Shown here piece after piece: positions 43,581 through 52,317 of a DNA stretch of 64,000 nucleotides. The translations under genes were made by a program, and so were the position numbers. Origin of the DNA: Chitinophaga silvatica (GTDB taxonomy: Bacteria > Bacteroidota > Bacteroidia > Chitinophagales > Chitinophagaceae). Location of the stretch: assembly GCF_003419895.1 (NCBI RefSeq), contig NZ_QPMM01000018.1, forward strand, positions 1 through 64,000, in the 5' to 3' direction. Numbering within the stretch: the first letter of the stretch is position 1; each line of letters opens with the position of its first letter. Under the pieces are notes generated by a model. The model was not told the origin of the DNA and searched no databases. It saw only the letters and a program-made list of their open reading frames with translations.

Positions 43581-44168
43581 TTACTGGGCTTCGAATGAAT
43601 CCAGGATTTCGTCAAGAGCCGGTGTATATTCATCCAGTTCATTGGCCAGGGTAGTCATGGTTATTGCGTATGCAATATTATTTTTTACCAGGATGGTAAT
43701 TTGGCCATTGAGCAGTGTACCGGTTTCTTTATGAATGTATTGACATCTCATCCATTTTGCCTTTACACCGGTAACGGTGCGGGTACCTTCTTCCAACAAT
43801 TTAAAGTCGGCAAAAAAGCTTTCCATTTCCTGCCTGGTACTTTGCATGTATTTATCTACAGTAAAGCCTTCTTTGATTTGTTGAGTAACGATATTGACAT
43901 TAGTCTGAAACTGACTGCCAGGAGAGGCTGGTGCCAGCATAAATGTATATTCGATACGACTGATAACCGTATCGGTTTTAGTCCAACCGGCGGGTGTTTT
44001 AACCGTAAATTTTCCATTTCCGGCATTCATACCCGGAGCTTTACCAGCTCTTTCCAGTAGTTCAGAACTGCTTAATGCCTGAGGAGATTTATCGGCATTA
44101 TGACAAGCAGTAAAACTTAACAAACAACAACTAATAGCTAAAACAAATTGAACTTTCATCGCGCGCAC
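43581..44168 (-). CDS. Uncharacterised lipoprotein, PsbP/DcrB-like
   Basis: This 195-aa lipoprotein has a lipobox SFTACHNA (Cys about 22). The mature part (about 55-190) resembles the Mog1/PsbP-like fold of DcrB-type proteins: GKFTVKTPAGWTKTDTV, YTFMLAPASPG, KGEGFTVDKYMQSTRQEMESFF, VTGVKAKWMRCQYIHK and AYAITMTTLANELDEYTPALDEILDSF. No enzymatic motif was seen. It sits between purC and the exporter. The terminator upstream of its start means it needs its own promoter. Confidence 0.65.
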   Translation of the reverse strand: MRAMKVQFVLAISCCLLSFTACHNADKSPQALSSSELLERAGKAPGMNAGNGKFTVKTPAGWTKTDTVISRIEYTFMLAPASPGSQFQTNVNIVTQQIKEGFTVDKYMQSTRQEMESFFADFKLLEEGTRTVTGVKAKWMRCQYIHKETGTLLNGQITILVKNNIAYAITMTTLANELDEYTPALDEILDSFEAQ

Positions 44169-44176
44169 AAGGGATA

Positions 44177-44205
44177 AATCAGCCTCTACTGAGTAGAGGC
44201 TGATT
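44177..44205 (-). terminator. Terminator of purC
   Basis: AATCAGCCTCTAC (44177-44189) pairs perfectly with 44193-44205 around a 3-nt loop, just past the purC stop. Confidence 0.85.
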
Positions 44206-44210
44206 AAGTA

Positions 44211-45140
44211 TTATAAACTTTTCAATGCAGCAATAATTCTTGCTTCTGCTTCCGCAGGTGCCACATCTTCTTTCACGAATTTCTGACCAGTGATATTTTC
44301 GAACAGTTCGATATAACGTTCGCTCACGCTGTTTACAAATTCGTCTGTCATTTCCGGTATTTGCTGACCATCTTTACCCTGGAAGCCATTTTCCATCAGC
44401 CATTCTCTTACGAATTCCTTACTTAACTGACGTTGAGGTTTTCCTTCTTTCTGGTTTTCTTCGTAACCTTCTGCATAGAAGTAACGGGAAGAATCAGGAG
44501 TATGGATTTCGTCGATAACGTAGATGGTATCACCGATTTTACCGAATTCGTATTTGGTATCAACCAGGATCAGTCCACGTTCTGCAGCCATTTCCTTACC
44601 TCTTTGGAAGAGAGCAAGCGTATATTTTTCCAGCTGTTCGTAGTCTTCTTTACTAACCAGACCTTGCGCGATGATTTCTTCACGGGAAATATCTTCGTCG
44701 TGACCTTCATGAGCTTTGGTGGTTGGAGTAATGATCGGAGTTGGGAAGAAATCATTTTCTTTCAGTCCATCTGGCATTGTAACACCACATAAAACGCGTT
44801 GACCGGTTTTATAGGTTCTCCAGGCGTGGCCAGTGAGGTTTCCACGAACTACCATTTCAACAGGGAAGGTTTCACACTTCAAGCCAATAGTTACATTTGG
44901 CAACGGAGAAGTTTTTACCCAGTTAGGAACGATATCTTTGGTAGCTTCCAGCATAATAGCTGCCACTTGGTTCAACACCTGACCTTTGTAAGGAATCGGG
45001 CGAGGCAACACCACATCAAAAGCTGAGATACGGTCACTTACAACCATCACCATCAGTCTGTCTTCAATAGTGTAAACGTCTCTTACTTTTCCTTTATAAA
45101 AGGCAGTCTGACCTGGTAATTTGAAATTTGACTCTAACAT
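44211..45140 (-). CDS. purC: Phosphoribosylaminoimidazole-succinocarboxamide synthase
   Basis: This 309-aa enzyme joins aspartate to CAIR, giving SAICAR in purine synthesis. Landmarks are FYKGKVRDVYTI, VVSDRISAFDVVLPRPIPYKG, EMVVRGNLTGHAWRTYKTG, TTKAHEGHDEDISREE and LILVDTKYEFGKIGDTIYVIDEIHTPDSSRY. It is the longer PurC version (about 300 aa) common in Bacteroidota. It is monocistronic with a TAnnTTTG box and terminator. Confidence 0.97.
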   Translation of the reverse strand: MLESNFKLPGQTAFYKGKVRDVYTIEDRLMVMVVSDRISAFDVVLPRPIPYKGQVLNQVAAIMLEATKDIVPNWVKTSPLPNVTIGLKCETFPVEMVVRGNLTGHAWRTYKTGQRVLCGVTMPDGLKENDFFPTPIITPTTKAHEGHDEDISREEIIAQGLVSKEDYEQLEKYTLALFQRGKEMAAERGLILVDTKYEFGKIGDTIYVIDEIHTPDSSRYFYAEGYEENQKEGKPQRQLSKEFVREWLMENGFQGKDGQQIPEMTDEFVNSVSERYIELFENITGQKFVKEDVAPAEAEARIIAALKSL

Positions 45141-45188
45141 GAATAAAAATTATTAGTAATTAAAGATGAATCATTCATTTTGAGGATG

Positions 45189-45196
45189 CAAAAGTA
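45189..45196 (-). promoter_or_regulatory. -7 promoter box of purC
   Basis: TACTTTTG on the minus strand, about 48 bases before the ATG. No clear -33 box was found. Confidence 0.5.
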
Positions 45197-45253
45197 ATCA
45201 CGTTTCACCTCATTTTAATAAATGAACAAATGAATTTTTTTGAATTATGATTT

Positions 45254-46618
45254 TTATACCCCTGAGAGTTGTCTGCTGTTATTTGCATACGGCCTTAAAA
45301 GGCTGATTATAGTTTCATTTTCAGCATACTCGGTCAGGTAAGACTTCAGTACCTCATCCTGTGTAGTATCTACAGTTACCGGAATATAGCCCATACCGTA
45401 GAACCGGCCTTTTTCCATCAGAATACAGCTTTTTTCACCAACATTTCTTCCTTTATCTATGATCGTTACAGAAGGTTGCTGTTCCTGTAAAAAGGTGATT
45501 GCAGCTTTTACCCTATCATTATAAAGTTCCGGGAGTTCCTTTTGTTCACAGGCGCCCTTACAAATTTCGGCAGTAATGCCCGAACAGGTACCATTGCCCT
45601 TCTGTAAGAAGCACAGCTTGGGGCAAAGCTCAAATTGCCGGATCATAGACCTAAGTAACTGCTGCCCCTGTATCAATAGCTGAAAACTATGAACAGGACT
45701 GGAATACTTCCGTTTCTTCTCAATAGCCAAACGTAAATACCCGGATTGGTCTTCAAACAGATAAAAGCCGTATTTATACTCGATCCGCTTCTGGGAGTAG
45801 TTAAAAGCCGGCCATAACCGCTTAATCTCAATCGACTCCAAAATAGCAGCCATTAGTTCAGTGGCCGTTTCCTGATAGGAAATCCGGTGAATTGTACGCA
45901 GGAAGTTCTGGCGTTGGCGGCTGGTACTATTTCCTGTAAAATGGCTATTGACCCGGTGGCTTAAATTCTTAGCTTTCCCAACATATACCACTTTATCTTT
46001 CTGGTCATGGAAATAGTAAACCCCAGAACCGGAAGGTAGCAGCTTAACCTGTTCCGGAGGAAGGTTCGGAGGAAGAAATTGCTCTTTAGACCCACCTTTC
46101 AGGGCAGTAGCTATCACTTTAGCTGTATCGTTGGCCAATAGGAGTCCAAACAGCTGAGCCGTGGCTTCCGCATCACCACCTGCCCGGTGGCGATCCCGGA
46201 TGGGGATTCCTAGATGCCTGCAAAGATTACCCAGGCTATACGAAGGCAGGCCCGGGAAGATTTTACGCCCAAGCCTCACAGTACATAGTTTCTTTGATCG
46301 TAACTCAAACCCGGCACTGGCCAGCTGGTGCTTCACAAAGGAGTAATCGAAGTTGACATTATGGGCAACAAAGATTCTGTCTTTAAGCAAATCATTTATT
46401 AAAGGAGCTACAGCTTCAAAAGGAGGAGCATCTGCCACCATTTCATTACTGATGCCAGTAAGGGTAGTGATATAATATGGAATTGGAATACCCGGATTTA
46501 CCAGGGTTTGATAATGTTGGGTAACTGATTTTCCATCATATAAATAAATGGCAATCTCGGTAATGCCATTTGCGCTGGCGTGACCGCCGGTGGTTTCAAT
46601 ATCTACAACTGCATACAT
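45254..46618 (-). CDS. DEDDh exonuclease fused to a GIY-YIG nuclease domain
   Basis: This 454-aa fusion has an N-terminal DnaQ-like 3'-5' exonuclease: VDIETTGG (Asp6, Glu8), HNVNFDYSFV and HRAGGDAEAT give the DEDDh set. A UvrC-type GIY-YIG domain begins near 200: SGVYYFHDQKDKVVYVGKAKNLSHRVNSHF and TATELMAAILESIEIKRLWPAFN. It lacks the UvrB-binding and RNase-H parts of UvrC, resembling the Cho/epsilon-UvrC fusions. It may incise damaged DNA. It starts three bases from the last efflux permease gene and may be co-transcribed. Confidence 0.9.
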   Translation of the reverse strand: MYAVVDIETTGGHASANGITEIAIYLYDGKSVTQHYQTLVNPGIPIPYYITTLTGISNEMVADAPPFEAVAPLINDLLKDRIFVAHNVNFDYSFVKHQLASAGFELRSKKLCTVRLGRKIFPGLPSYSLGNLCRHLGIPIRDRHRAGGDAEATAQLFGLLLANDTAKVIATALKGGSKEQFLPPNLPPEQVKLLPSGSGVYYFHDQKDKVVYVGKAKNLSHRVNSHFTGNSTSRQRQNFLRTIHRISYQETATELMAAILESIEIKRLWPAFNYSQKRIEYKYGFYLFEDQSGYLRLAIEKKRKYSSPVHSFQLLIQGQQLLRSMIRQFELCPKLCFLQKGNGTCSGITAEICKGACEQKELPELYNDRVKAAITFLQEQQPSVTIIDKGRNVGEKSCILMEKGRFYGMGYIPVTVDTTQDEVLKSYLTEYAENETIISLLRPYANNSRQLSGV

Positions 46619-46621
46619 GCA

Positions 46622-47797
46622 TCACAAAGATAGGGATTGTTGATTTTTATTCAAGCGCCTGATTCCCCAAATTGCTAACAATGCATATAATCCACATAAC
46701 ATAATCAGATGTATAATAGCCTCCACATTGTCTGACAAGGTTCCCCCCATTTGTACGATTGAGATATACACTTTCATAAATGGAGTGGTTGGGATCAGAG
46801 ATGAAAGCCCTTGCATAAATACCGGCAAGGCTTCATACGGCCAGGCATAACCAGCAATAAGGAATACCGGATAGGTGGAAAAAACCATTATCTGGGCCGC
46901 CATCAGCTGATTAGGGATAATGGTTCCCAACCAAACACCCAGAGGAATTAGGGTCAGGAAGAAAAGAAAGAAAACAAAAGCCACATCCCCCACATGCCCC
47001 CTAAAAGGAATTTCGAGGATGGAATAGTTAACATTCAAAAAAAATAGAGTATAGCAACCATAGAGCAACAGGTAAAACAAGCCTTTCCCCCATAAAGCAG
47101 CAGAGAAACTCCCCCCTGCCAACTGAATTACCGATGGAATAAGCCCTCTTTCCTTGTCCAGGGCCACACTTTCTGCCAGCCCAATCAATAAAGTCTGCTG
47201 TAATATTAAGGCCAGCAAGCCTGGTAGAAGAAAAGCCCCGTAGCTTGATCTGCTGTTAAAGACCGGGCGATAATCCAGGTTTACAGGTTGGGTTTCCTGC
47301 ATGGCCATTTGGGTATTATAACCCTGCATTTCATTATATTTTAGCCGAACTCCCGCTCCTACTGTTAAGGCAAGCGTTGTAACGGCTCCTGCCAGCTCAC
47401 TGGAAGGTAAAAACCTGGCAGCATTTACTGCCAATACTATATCTGCCTGTTGTAGCCCCAGCACCTTTTTCTCGAGCCCCGAAGGGATATAAAGAAACCC
47501 CTGGCAATCGCCATAATACATTTTCTCTTTTGCATCCTGAAGTGAGGTTGCTCCCACTACCGATGCAATCTGCATCTTGTTTAACTCCGAAACGAATGTT
47601 CTGGAAAGCTCACTTTTATCGTCGTCGGCCACCGCCAGCAAGACTTTCTCTTCAACCTTAAATTTATAAATACTACCATAGAAGAATGCATAAAATACAG
47701 GGGCCAGCAGCAGCGTAAGCAGGAGACTATGATCTGTACCTACCAGTTTGATTTCTCTCAGAAAAACCTTAATAATATTTCTAAAAGTATTAAACAT
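46622..47797 (-). CDS. ABC-2 type permease (YhhJ/YbhS-like)
   Basis: This 391-aa permease has one N-terminal TM helix (about 22-45), a long extracytoplasmic domain of about 120 residues and five C-terminal TM helices (about 190-380), including LLPGLLALILQQTLLIGLAESVALDKERGLI. It has no ATP-binding motif. It overlaps the preceding permease gene by eight bases. It probably forms a heterodimer with that permease for drug or lipid export. Confidence 0.88.
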   Translation of the reverse strand: MFNTFRNIIKVFLREIKLVGTDHSLLLTLLLAPVFYAFFYGSIYKFKVEEKVLLAVADDDKSELSRTFVSELNKMQIASVVGATSLQDAKEKMYYGDCQGFLYIPSGLEKKVLGLQQADIVLAVNAARFLPSSELAGAVTTLALTVGAGVRLKYNEMQGYNTQMAMQETQPVNLDYRPVFNSRSSYGAFLLPGLLALILQQTLLIGLAESVALDKERGLIPSVIQLAGGSFSAALWGKGLFYLLLYGCYTLFFLNVNYSILEIPFRGHVGDVAFVFFLFFLTLIPLGVWLGTIIPNQLMAAQIMVFSTYPVFLIAGYAWPYEALPVFMQGLSSLIPTTPFMKVYISIVQMGGTLSDNVEAIIHLIMLCGLYALLAIWGIRRLNKNQQSLSL

Positions 47798-48959
47798 GCT
47801 GCAATGACAGTTTATTGAGTTTATGTTGCAAAACGAATAGCCCTATGGGAAAGGCAATGATGGTATACAACAGCAATACCCCCATTTCATGATGTAAATA
47901 TTTTAAAGGGAGTTCCATAAAAAAAACCTTGAAGAAGCCATCTACAAAAGGAGCAAAAGGCATAATCCATGCATAAAACTGATCGTACCACGGCATCCCC
48001 CATCTTGGAAACGTAAATCCACTGAAAACAAAAGCCGGTGAAGTATAGAAAACACCCAGATCACAGGCCACCATCACATCACTAACAAGTATTGAAATCA
48101 TCATCCCAATACTTATACAGGCTATTATCAATAAATTAAAAAGAATAAACAGTGAAACAGAGCCTCCAATCTGTCCCTGCGCGAAAAAGGGATAAACGAT
48201 ACAAGTAGCCAGCAGATAGTGTAACCAGCTGGCTCCAAGATAGGCCAGCCCCTTACCTATCATGATATTCGATGCCGCTCCTTTGGCCATTACCTTCAAC
48301 TCCCCTATCGTTCCATCCTTTTCCTCTTCATTAATTACAATAACGGTTACCATTAAAATAATCATTTGTAATCCCATGGCTATAAGTCCGGGTACCAGAT
48401 ACTTCATGTAATTATATTGCGCATTATATAAGAAGTAGGTAGTTAACCTGATGGGCTGTACTAAGGCCATCGCCTTATCCTCTGCCATACCGGTTTTCAC
48501 AAATTTTTGTAATATAACTCCCGACCCGGCGGTGATAAGCACTTTTGCAGCATCCTTATAGATTAGTTTGCCTGTTACCACCATGGAAGTATTTGTATAA
48601 AGAGTAATATATACTGTTCGCCTGCTCTTTATATCATCATCCATTCTCTTAGGAAAGTGTATCCCGGCCTGGATTTCGCCTCTTTCCATCAGTTGTTTTA
48701 ATTCTACAGCACTATGCACCTGTCTCGTAATATGGATGCTTTCAGTTTCTTCAAGCATAAAAGTAAATTGCCTGGATAATGGGGAATTAGACTCATCCCA
48801 AATGGCTACAGGCAAGTCTCTTGCAAATTCTTTCTCATAAATAAATCCATACAGGAAACAGATCACGGGGGGCACTATAAGTAATACAACATAAAGCTGT
48901 GGACGCGATAAAATGCGCTTCCATTCCCTGATCGTTATATTGAAAACTGTTTTTATCAT
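47790..48959 (-). CDS. ABC-2 type permease (YbhR-like)
   Basis: This 389-aa protein has the same layout as its neighbour: TM1 (about 21-40), a long soluble domain (about 45-175) and five C-terminal helices, with LVPGLIAMGLQMIILMVTVIVINEEEKDGTIGELK. It overlaps the HlyD-like gene by four bases and the next permease by eight. No ATPase is present in the operon. Confidence 0.88.
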   Translation of the reverse strand: MIKTVFNITIREWKRILSRPQLYVVLLIVPPVICFLYGFIYEKEFARDLPVAIWDESNSPLSRQFTFMLEETESIHITRQVHSAVELKQLMERGEIQAGIHFPKRMDDDIKSRRTVYITLYTNTSMVVTGKLIYKDAAKVLITAGSGVILQKFVKTGMAEDKAMALVQPIRLTTYFLYNAQYNYMKYLVPGLIAMGLQMIILMVTVIVINEEEKDGTIGELKVMAKGAASNIMIGKGLAYLGASWLHYLLATCIVYPFFAQGQIGGSVSLFILFNLLIIACISIGMMISILVSDVMVACDLGVFYTSPAFVFSGFTFPRWGMPWYDQFYAWIMPFAPFVDGFFKVFFMELPLKYLHHEMGVLLLYTIIAFPIGLFVLQHKLNKLSLQHV

Positions 48960-49945
48960 GGTAGATTCATAGAGGCGGTCATACCAGGGCGTAATCCTTT
49001 GATGGATGCCTGATTAACAGGACGTAATTCTACAGTGAAAGTTCTTAGTTCAAATTTCCCCTGTTCTTTTACAGGTACCCAGTTTGCAAATGTCAGAGAA
49101 GGTGAAACCTTATGTACATCTGCTTCAAATTTTTCGGGTTCACAACCTGGAATAGTAACAGTATACTTCTTTCCTAATGGAAAATCCTGCATATCATCCT
49201 GTCTTATATTGAAAGTTATATGGTAGGTTGATGGTTTTTGGATCGTTAAAAGTGGATATCCGATTGCCACAATTTCGCCCTGGGAAATCACCATAGAGGA
49301 GATTATTCCGTCGTCGGGGGCATGGATATACGTATTATCCGAAAGAGCTTTTGTGAGTTCATATGCTTGTTCGGCTTGTCGAACTATTGCAGAAGCAGTG
49401 GTAATTAATTCAGGTCTGGAACCTTGCTGTAACATATCCATGTTTAGTTTTGCCGTTTCCATCTCTTTTTTTGCAGCCTGTAGTTTGAAGTATACCAGAT
49501 CTTTCTCCTGGCCTGAAATCACTTCATCATTAAAGAGGTTTTGCATTCTTTTATAGGTTTTCTGCATCAGGTCATATTGCTGCTGAGTGATGTTGTATAA
49601 ATTATCGGCTGCTTTAATAGCCTCCGGCCTGGCACCTTTTTCCAAAAGGCTTAGCTGGCCTTTAGCCGCATCAATAGCAGCCAATGCCTGGTTACGGATA
49701 GCATTTATTTCAGTAGATCTTAAAACGCCCAGAAGCTGGCCTTTTCTTACAGTATCACCTTGTTTAACGAGCAGGCTATCAAGTCTGCCCGGGAATTCGG
49801 CGGCAACATCTACATAATCAGCATCTACCATTCCAATAACCGACTTATCGGTTGCCGGTGGTTTTTTAATGAAAAAGAAGAGGGCAATAACCAGTATTAT
49901 TACAGGAATCAGCAAAGCCCAATAATTTTTAAATACATCTTTCAT
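48956..49945 (-). CDS. HlyD-family periplasmic adaptor protein
   Basis: This 329-aa protein has an N-terminal TM anchor (about 8-27), a lipoyl/beta-barrel part (AAEFPGRLDSLLVKQGDTVRKGQLLGVL) and a coiled-coil hairpin (about 85-185: IRNQALAAIDAAKGQLSLLEKGARPE). A second lipoyl half (ADDGIISSMVISQGEIVAIGYPL reads as HAPDDGII...) and a C-terminal beta domain follow. It would bridge the inner-membrane permeases to the TolC channel. It overlaps the next permease gene by four bases. Confidence 0.9.
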   Translation of the reverse strand: MKDVFKNYWALLIPVIILVIALFFFIKKPPATDKSVIGMVDADYVDVAAEFPGRLDSLLVKQGDTVRKGQLLGVLRSTEINAIRNQALAAIDAAKGQLSLLEKGARPEAIKAADNLYNITQQQYDLMQKTYKRMQNLFNDEVISGQEKDLVYFKLQAAKKEMETAKLNMDMLQQGSRPELITTASAIVRQAEQAYELTKALSDNTYIHAPDDGIISSMVISQGEIVAIGYPLLTIQKPSTYHITFNIRQDDMQDFPLGKKYTVTIPGCEPEKFEADVHKVSPSLTFANWVPVKEQGKFELRTFTVELRPVNQASIKGLRPGMTASMNLP

Positions 49946-49956
49946 GAAAAAGCTGT

Positions 49957-51411
49957 TTATCTATCAATGTATGTAGCGAATTGTTCTGGTGTACCGATAA
50001 CGTTGTAATATTCTGCCATAGCCAGATAATAGCCCATTACAGCCGTGTAGTATATTTTCTCCATTTCTTCCTGTAGCAGTAAAGCATCGTTTACATCCTT
50101 GACAGAAGACAGTTGATTTTGCATTCTGTCTGTTACAAGTACAGTAGTAATGCGGGCCTGTTGCCTGGCACTGTCGAGTGATGCAACATCATTCTGCAAT
50201 GCCTTCATTTTATTGAGTGATACCTTAAGCTTAAGTTCAAGAGTTGTTTTGGTGTTTTCAGCAGCCATCCGGGCTTCTTCTACCAGCATTTTAGTGGCTT
50301 TAGTACGCTTGTATTTCTGAAAACCGTCGAAGATGTTCCATTGCATTTCTACACCTACCAACCAGGGAGGAATTGTAATTGGTAAATCTTTCTGATAAAG
50401 ATTAAGGCTACCAATTGCAAAGATATTGGGGAGGGCTAAGGAGCGGGAAGCCTTTACAGCAACGTTTGCAAGATCTGTTTTATTGGTAACCAATCTATAG
50501 GTTGGGTTATGCTGTAATACATCCGGCTGCTCTGTAGGGGGAGCCGTAGTTACTTCATAACCTAAAGTATCAGTTATTATAAGCGGGGCGTCGATAGGCC
50601 GACCCAATAGCTGATTGAGTTCGAGCATTGCATTCTCCTTTTCCAGTTCCAGGTTATTATACCGGTTAGTTGCCTGAACGTAGGATACACGTGCCCAGTT
50701 GAGGAGATATGGAGGAAGGATTTGATTATCTTTTAAAGAAGTAGCATAGTTTCTGTTTTTCAAAAATGCATCAACTATCACTGCTTCATGGGCCAAAATG
50801 GTGTTCAGATACATGATCCGCAGATACTGAGCACTGATAGCGAAATACAATCCTTTCTCAACTACCTCCTGATTAATTTCTCCTGCTGCCACCTGGGTTC
50901 TTGCCAATTGTTGAGCTGTATTAATTTTTCCACCCAGATAGATTGGTTGCCGTAGCGCTAAAGCTGCAGTAAAGTAGGATTGTTTGGAGAGTTCGGGATT
51001 ATAATCAGGATATAACGCATTAATAATTCCTTTCGATGCATTATAGATAGCATCCTGTACATTCTGAGGAAGAGGCTGACCTGTAATTTCCTGGAACACG
51101 GTATTGGCAGTATTTACGCTTTGAGCAGAAGAGCCATTTACTACCCCATCTTTCACCTGTTGCAGATTTATTTTAAGGGGTTTGCTAAGATAATTGTAGC
51201 CAGCCAGCAAATCGAGATTAGGGTAATATGCCCGGTTTTCAGCCTGGAGGGAAAACTCTCTGGCTTGTAGGGATTTTTGAGCCTGTTGAACTACCGAATT
51301 GTTTTGTTTGGCCAGTTGATAACAATCTTTTAAAGTAAGGCTTTTACCTGTTTCCTGAGCTTGGGTTGATATGGCCAATTGAAAGGATAAAATAAATAAG
51401 AAATATCTCAT
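49957..51411 (-). CDS. TolC-family outer-membrane efflux channel
   Basis: This 484-aa protein has a signal peptide (MRYFLFILSFQLAISTQAQ). Two outer-membrane efflux repeats show as SLTLKDCYQLAKQNNSVVQQAQKSLQAREFSLQAENRAYYPNLDLLAGYNY and LALPNIFAIGSLNLYQ, with long helical hairpins between. It forms the exit duct of a tripartite pump. It leads the operon (11 bases before the HlyD gene). No regulator gene is adjacent. Confidence 0.92.
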   Translation of the reverse strand: MRYFLFILSFQLAISTQAQETGKSLTLKDCYQLAKQNNSVVQQAQKSLQAREFSLQAENRAYYPNLDLLAGYNYLSKPLKINLQQVKDGVVNGSSAQSVNTANTVFQEITGQPLPQNVQDAIYNASKGIINALYPDYNPELSKQSYFTAALALRQPIYLGGKINTAQQLARTQVAAGEINQEVVEKGLYFAISAQYLRIMYLNTILAHEAVIVDAFLKNRNYATSLKDNQILPPYLLNWARVSYVQATNRYNNLELEKENAMLELNQLLGRPIDAPLIITDTLGYEVTTAPPTEQPDVLQHNPTYRLVTNKTDLANVAVKASRSLALPNIFAIGSLNLYQKDLPITIPPWLVGVEMQWNIFDGFQKYKRTKATKMLVEEARMAAENTKTTLELKLKVSLNKMKALQNDVASLDSARQQARITTVLVTDRMQNQLSSVKDVNDALLLQEEMEKIYYTAVMGYYLAMAEYYNVIGTPEQFATYIDR

Positions 51412-51729
51412 ACCGGTTCATTTCATCTGAAAGGCTTATGGCTTCAACACACCCAAACAATTTTTCATGAATAATGTTTGAAGTATTTAAAAAAACTCTC
51501 ACATTATATGATAATAAATCTCTTACCGTTAAAATCGTTATATTTAGAAACCGCCAAAAATTGTACACCATTAACTGTAAATCATCCATTTTTACCCAAC
51601 TGAGCGCGCACGATATTTGTGGTATGAAAAGAAATGAACAATCAGTACTAAATCTTGTTAGAATATAGTCCTGAAGCGACTTTCGAGGAATTTTAACACA
51701 ATTAATCACTTATAAAATCTCAATTATTT
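51412..51729. other. Intergenic region of about 318 bp, divergent promoters expected
   Basis: It lies between the efflux operon and the YceI operon, which run apart. No coding gene is supported; open frames here overlap the TolC start or lack any domain. No obvious -33/-7 pair or palindrome was seen. Confidence 0.5.
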
Positions 51730-52263
51730 ATGGCTAAGCAACAATGGGTACTGGACCCTAGTCACAGTGAGCTTGGATTTAAAATCCGTCACCTTATGAT
51801 TACCAATGTGAGTGGTAAATTCAACGACTTTACTGTGGAAGCAGAAACAGAAGAAGAAGATTTCATGACTGCCAAAGTTAAAGCTTCCATAGATGTGGAT
51901 TCTATCAGCACAGGTAGTGCGGATAGGGATAAACATCTAAGGTCTCCGGATTTCTTTGATGTAAATGCTCATCGCAATATCACCTTTGTTGCAACGAAAT
52001 ATGAGAACATTGACAACGATGGATCTTATGAACTATATGGGGATCTTACCATCCGGGGTATAACCAAAAACATCAAGCTGCATATTGAGTTTGGGGGTGT
52101 AGTAAAAGATCCATGGGGTAATACAAAAGCCGGGTTTACTGTTAATGGTAAAATCAGCAGAAAAGAATTCGGTCTAACCTGGAATGCTGCCACTGAATCC
52201 GGAGGAGTAATGGTAGGTGATGATGTGAAGATCAACGGTGAAGTGCAACTGATTAAAAAGTAA
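51730..52263 (+). CDS. YceI-family protein, no signal peptide
   Basis: This 177-aa lipocalin-like protein spans the whole YceI fold: WVLDPSHSELGFKIRHLMITNVSGKFNDFTV, STGSADRDKHLRSPDFFDVNAHRNITF and ISRKEFGLTWNAATESGGVMVGDDVKINGEVQLIKK. Unlike the YceI at 37.3 kb it starts directly in the domain, so it is probably cytoplasmic. It is the first gene of a detoxification-type operon. Confidence 0.88.
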   Translation: MAKQQWVLDPSHSELGFKIRHLMITNVSGKFNDFTVEAETEEEDFMTAKVKASIDVDSISTGSADRDKHLRSPDFFDVNAHRNITFVATKYENIDNDGSYELYGDLTIRGITKNIKLHIEFGGVVKDPWGNTKAGFTVNGKISRKEFGLTWNAATESGGVMVGDDVKINGEVQLIKK

Positions 52264-52267
52264 TAGA

Positions 52268-52301
52268 TGCACGAATGGCGGGCACTTTCGTCATTCGTGC
52301 A
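52268..52301 (+). promoter_or_regulatory. Hairpin between YceI and dioxygenase genes
   Basis: TGCACGAATG (52268-52277) pairs perfectly with CATTCGTGCA (52292-52301). It starts five bases past the YceI stop and ends 16 before the dioxygenase ATG. No T run follows, so processing or partial attenuation seems more likely than full termination. Confidence 0.6.
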
Positions 52302-52317
52302 ACCTAAAAAGTTCGAT

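Noticed and set aside
51344..51709. 121-aa minus-strand frame upstream of the TolC gene
   Set aside because: It overlaps the TolC signal-peptide region in another frame and has no domain.
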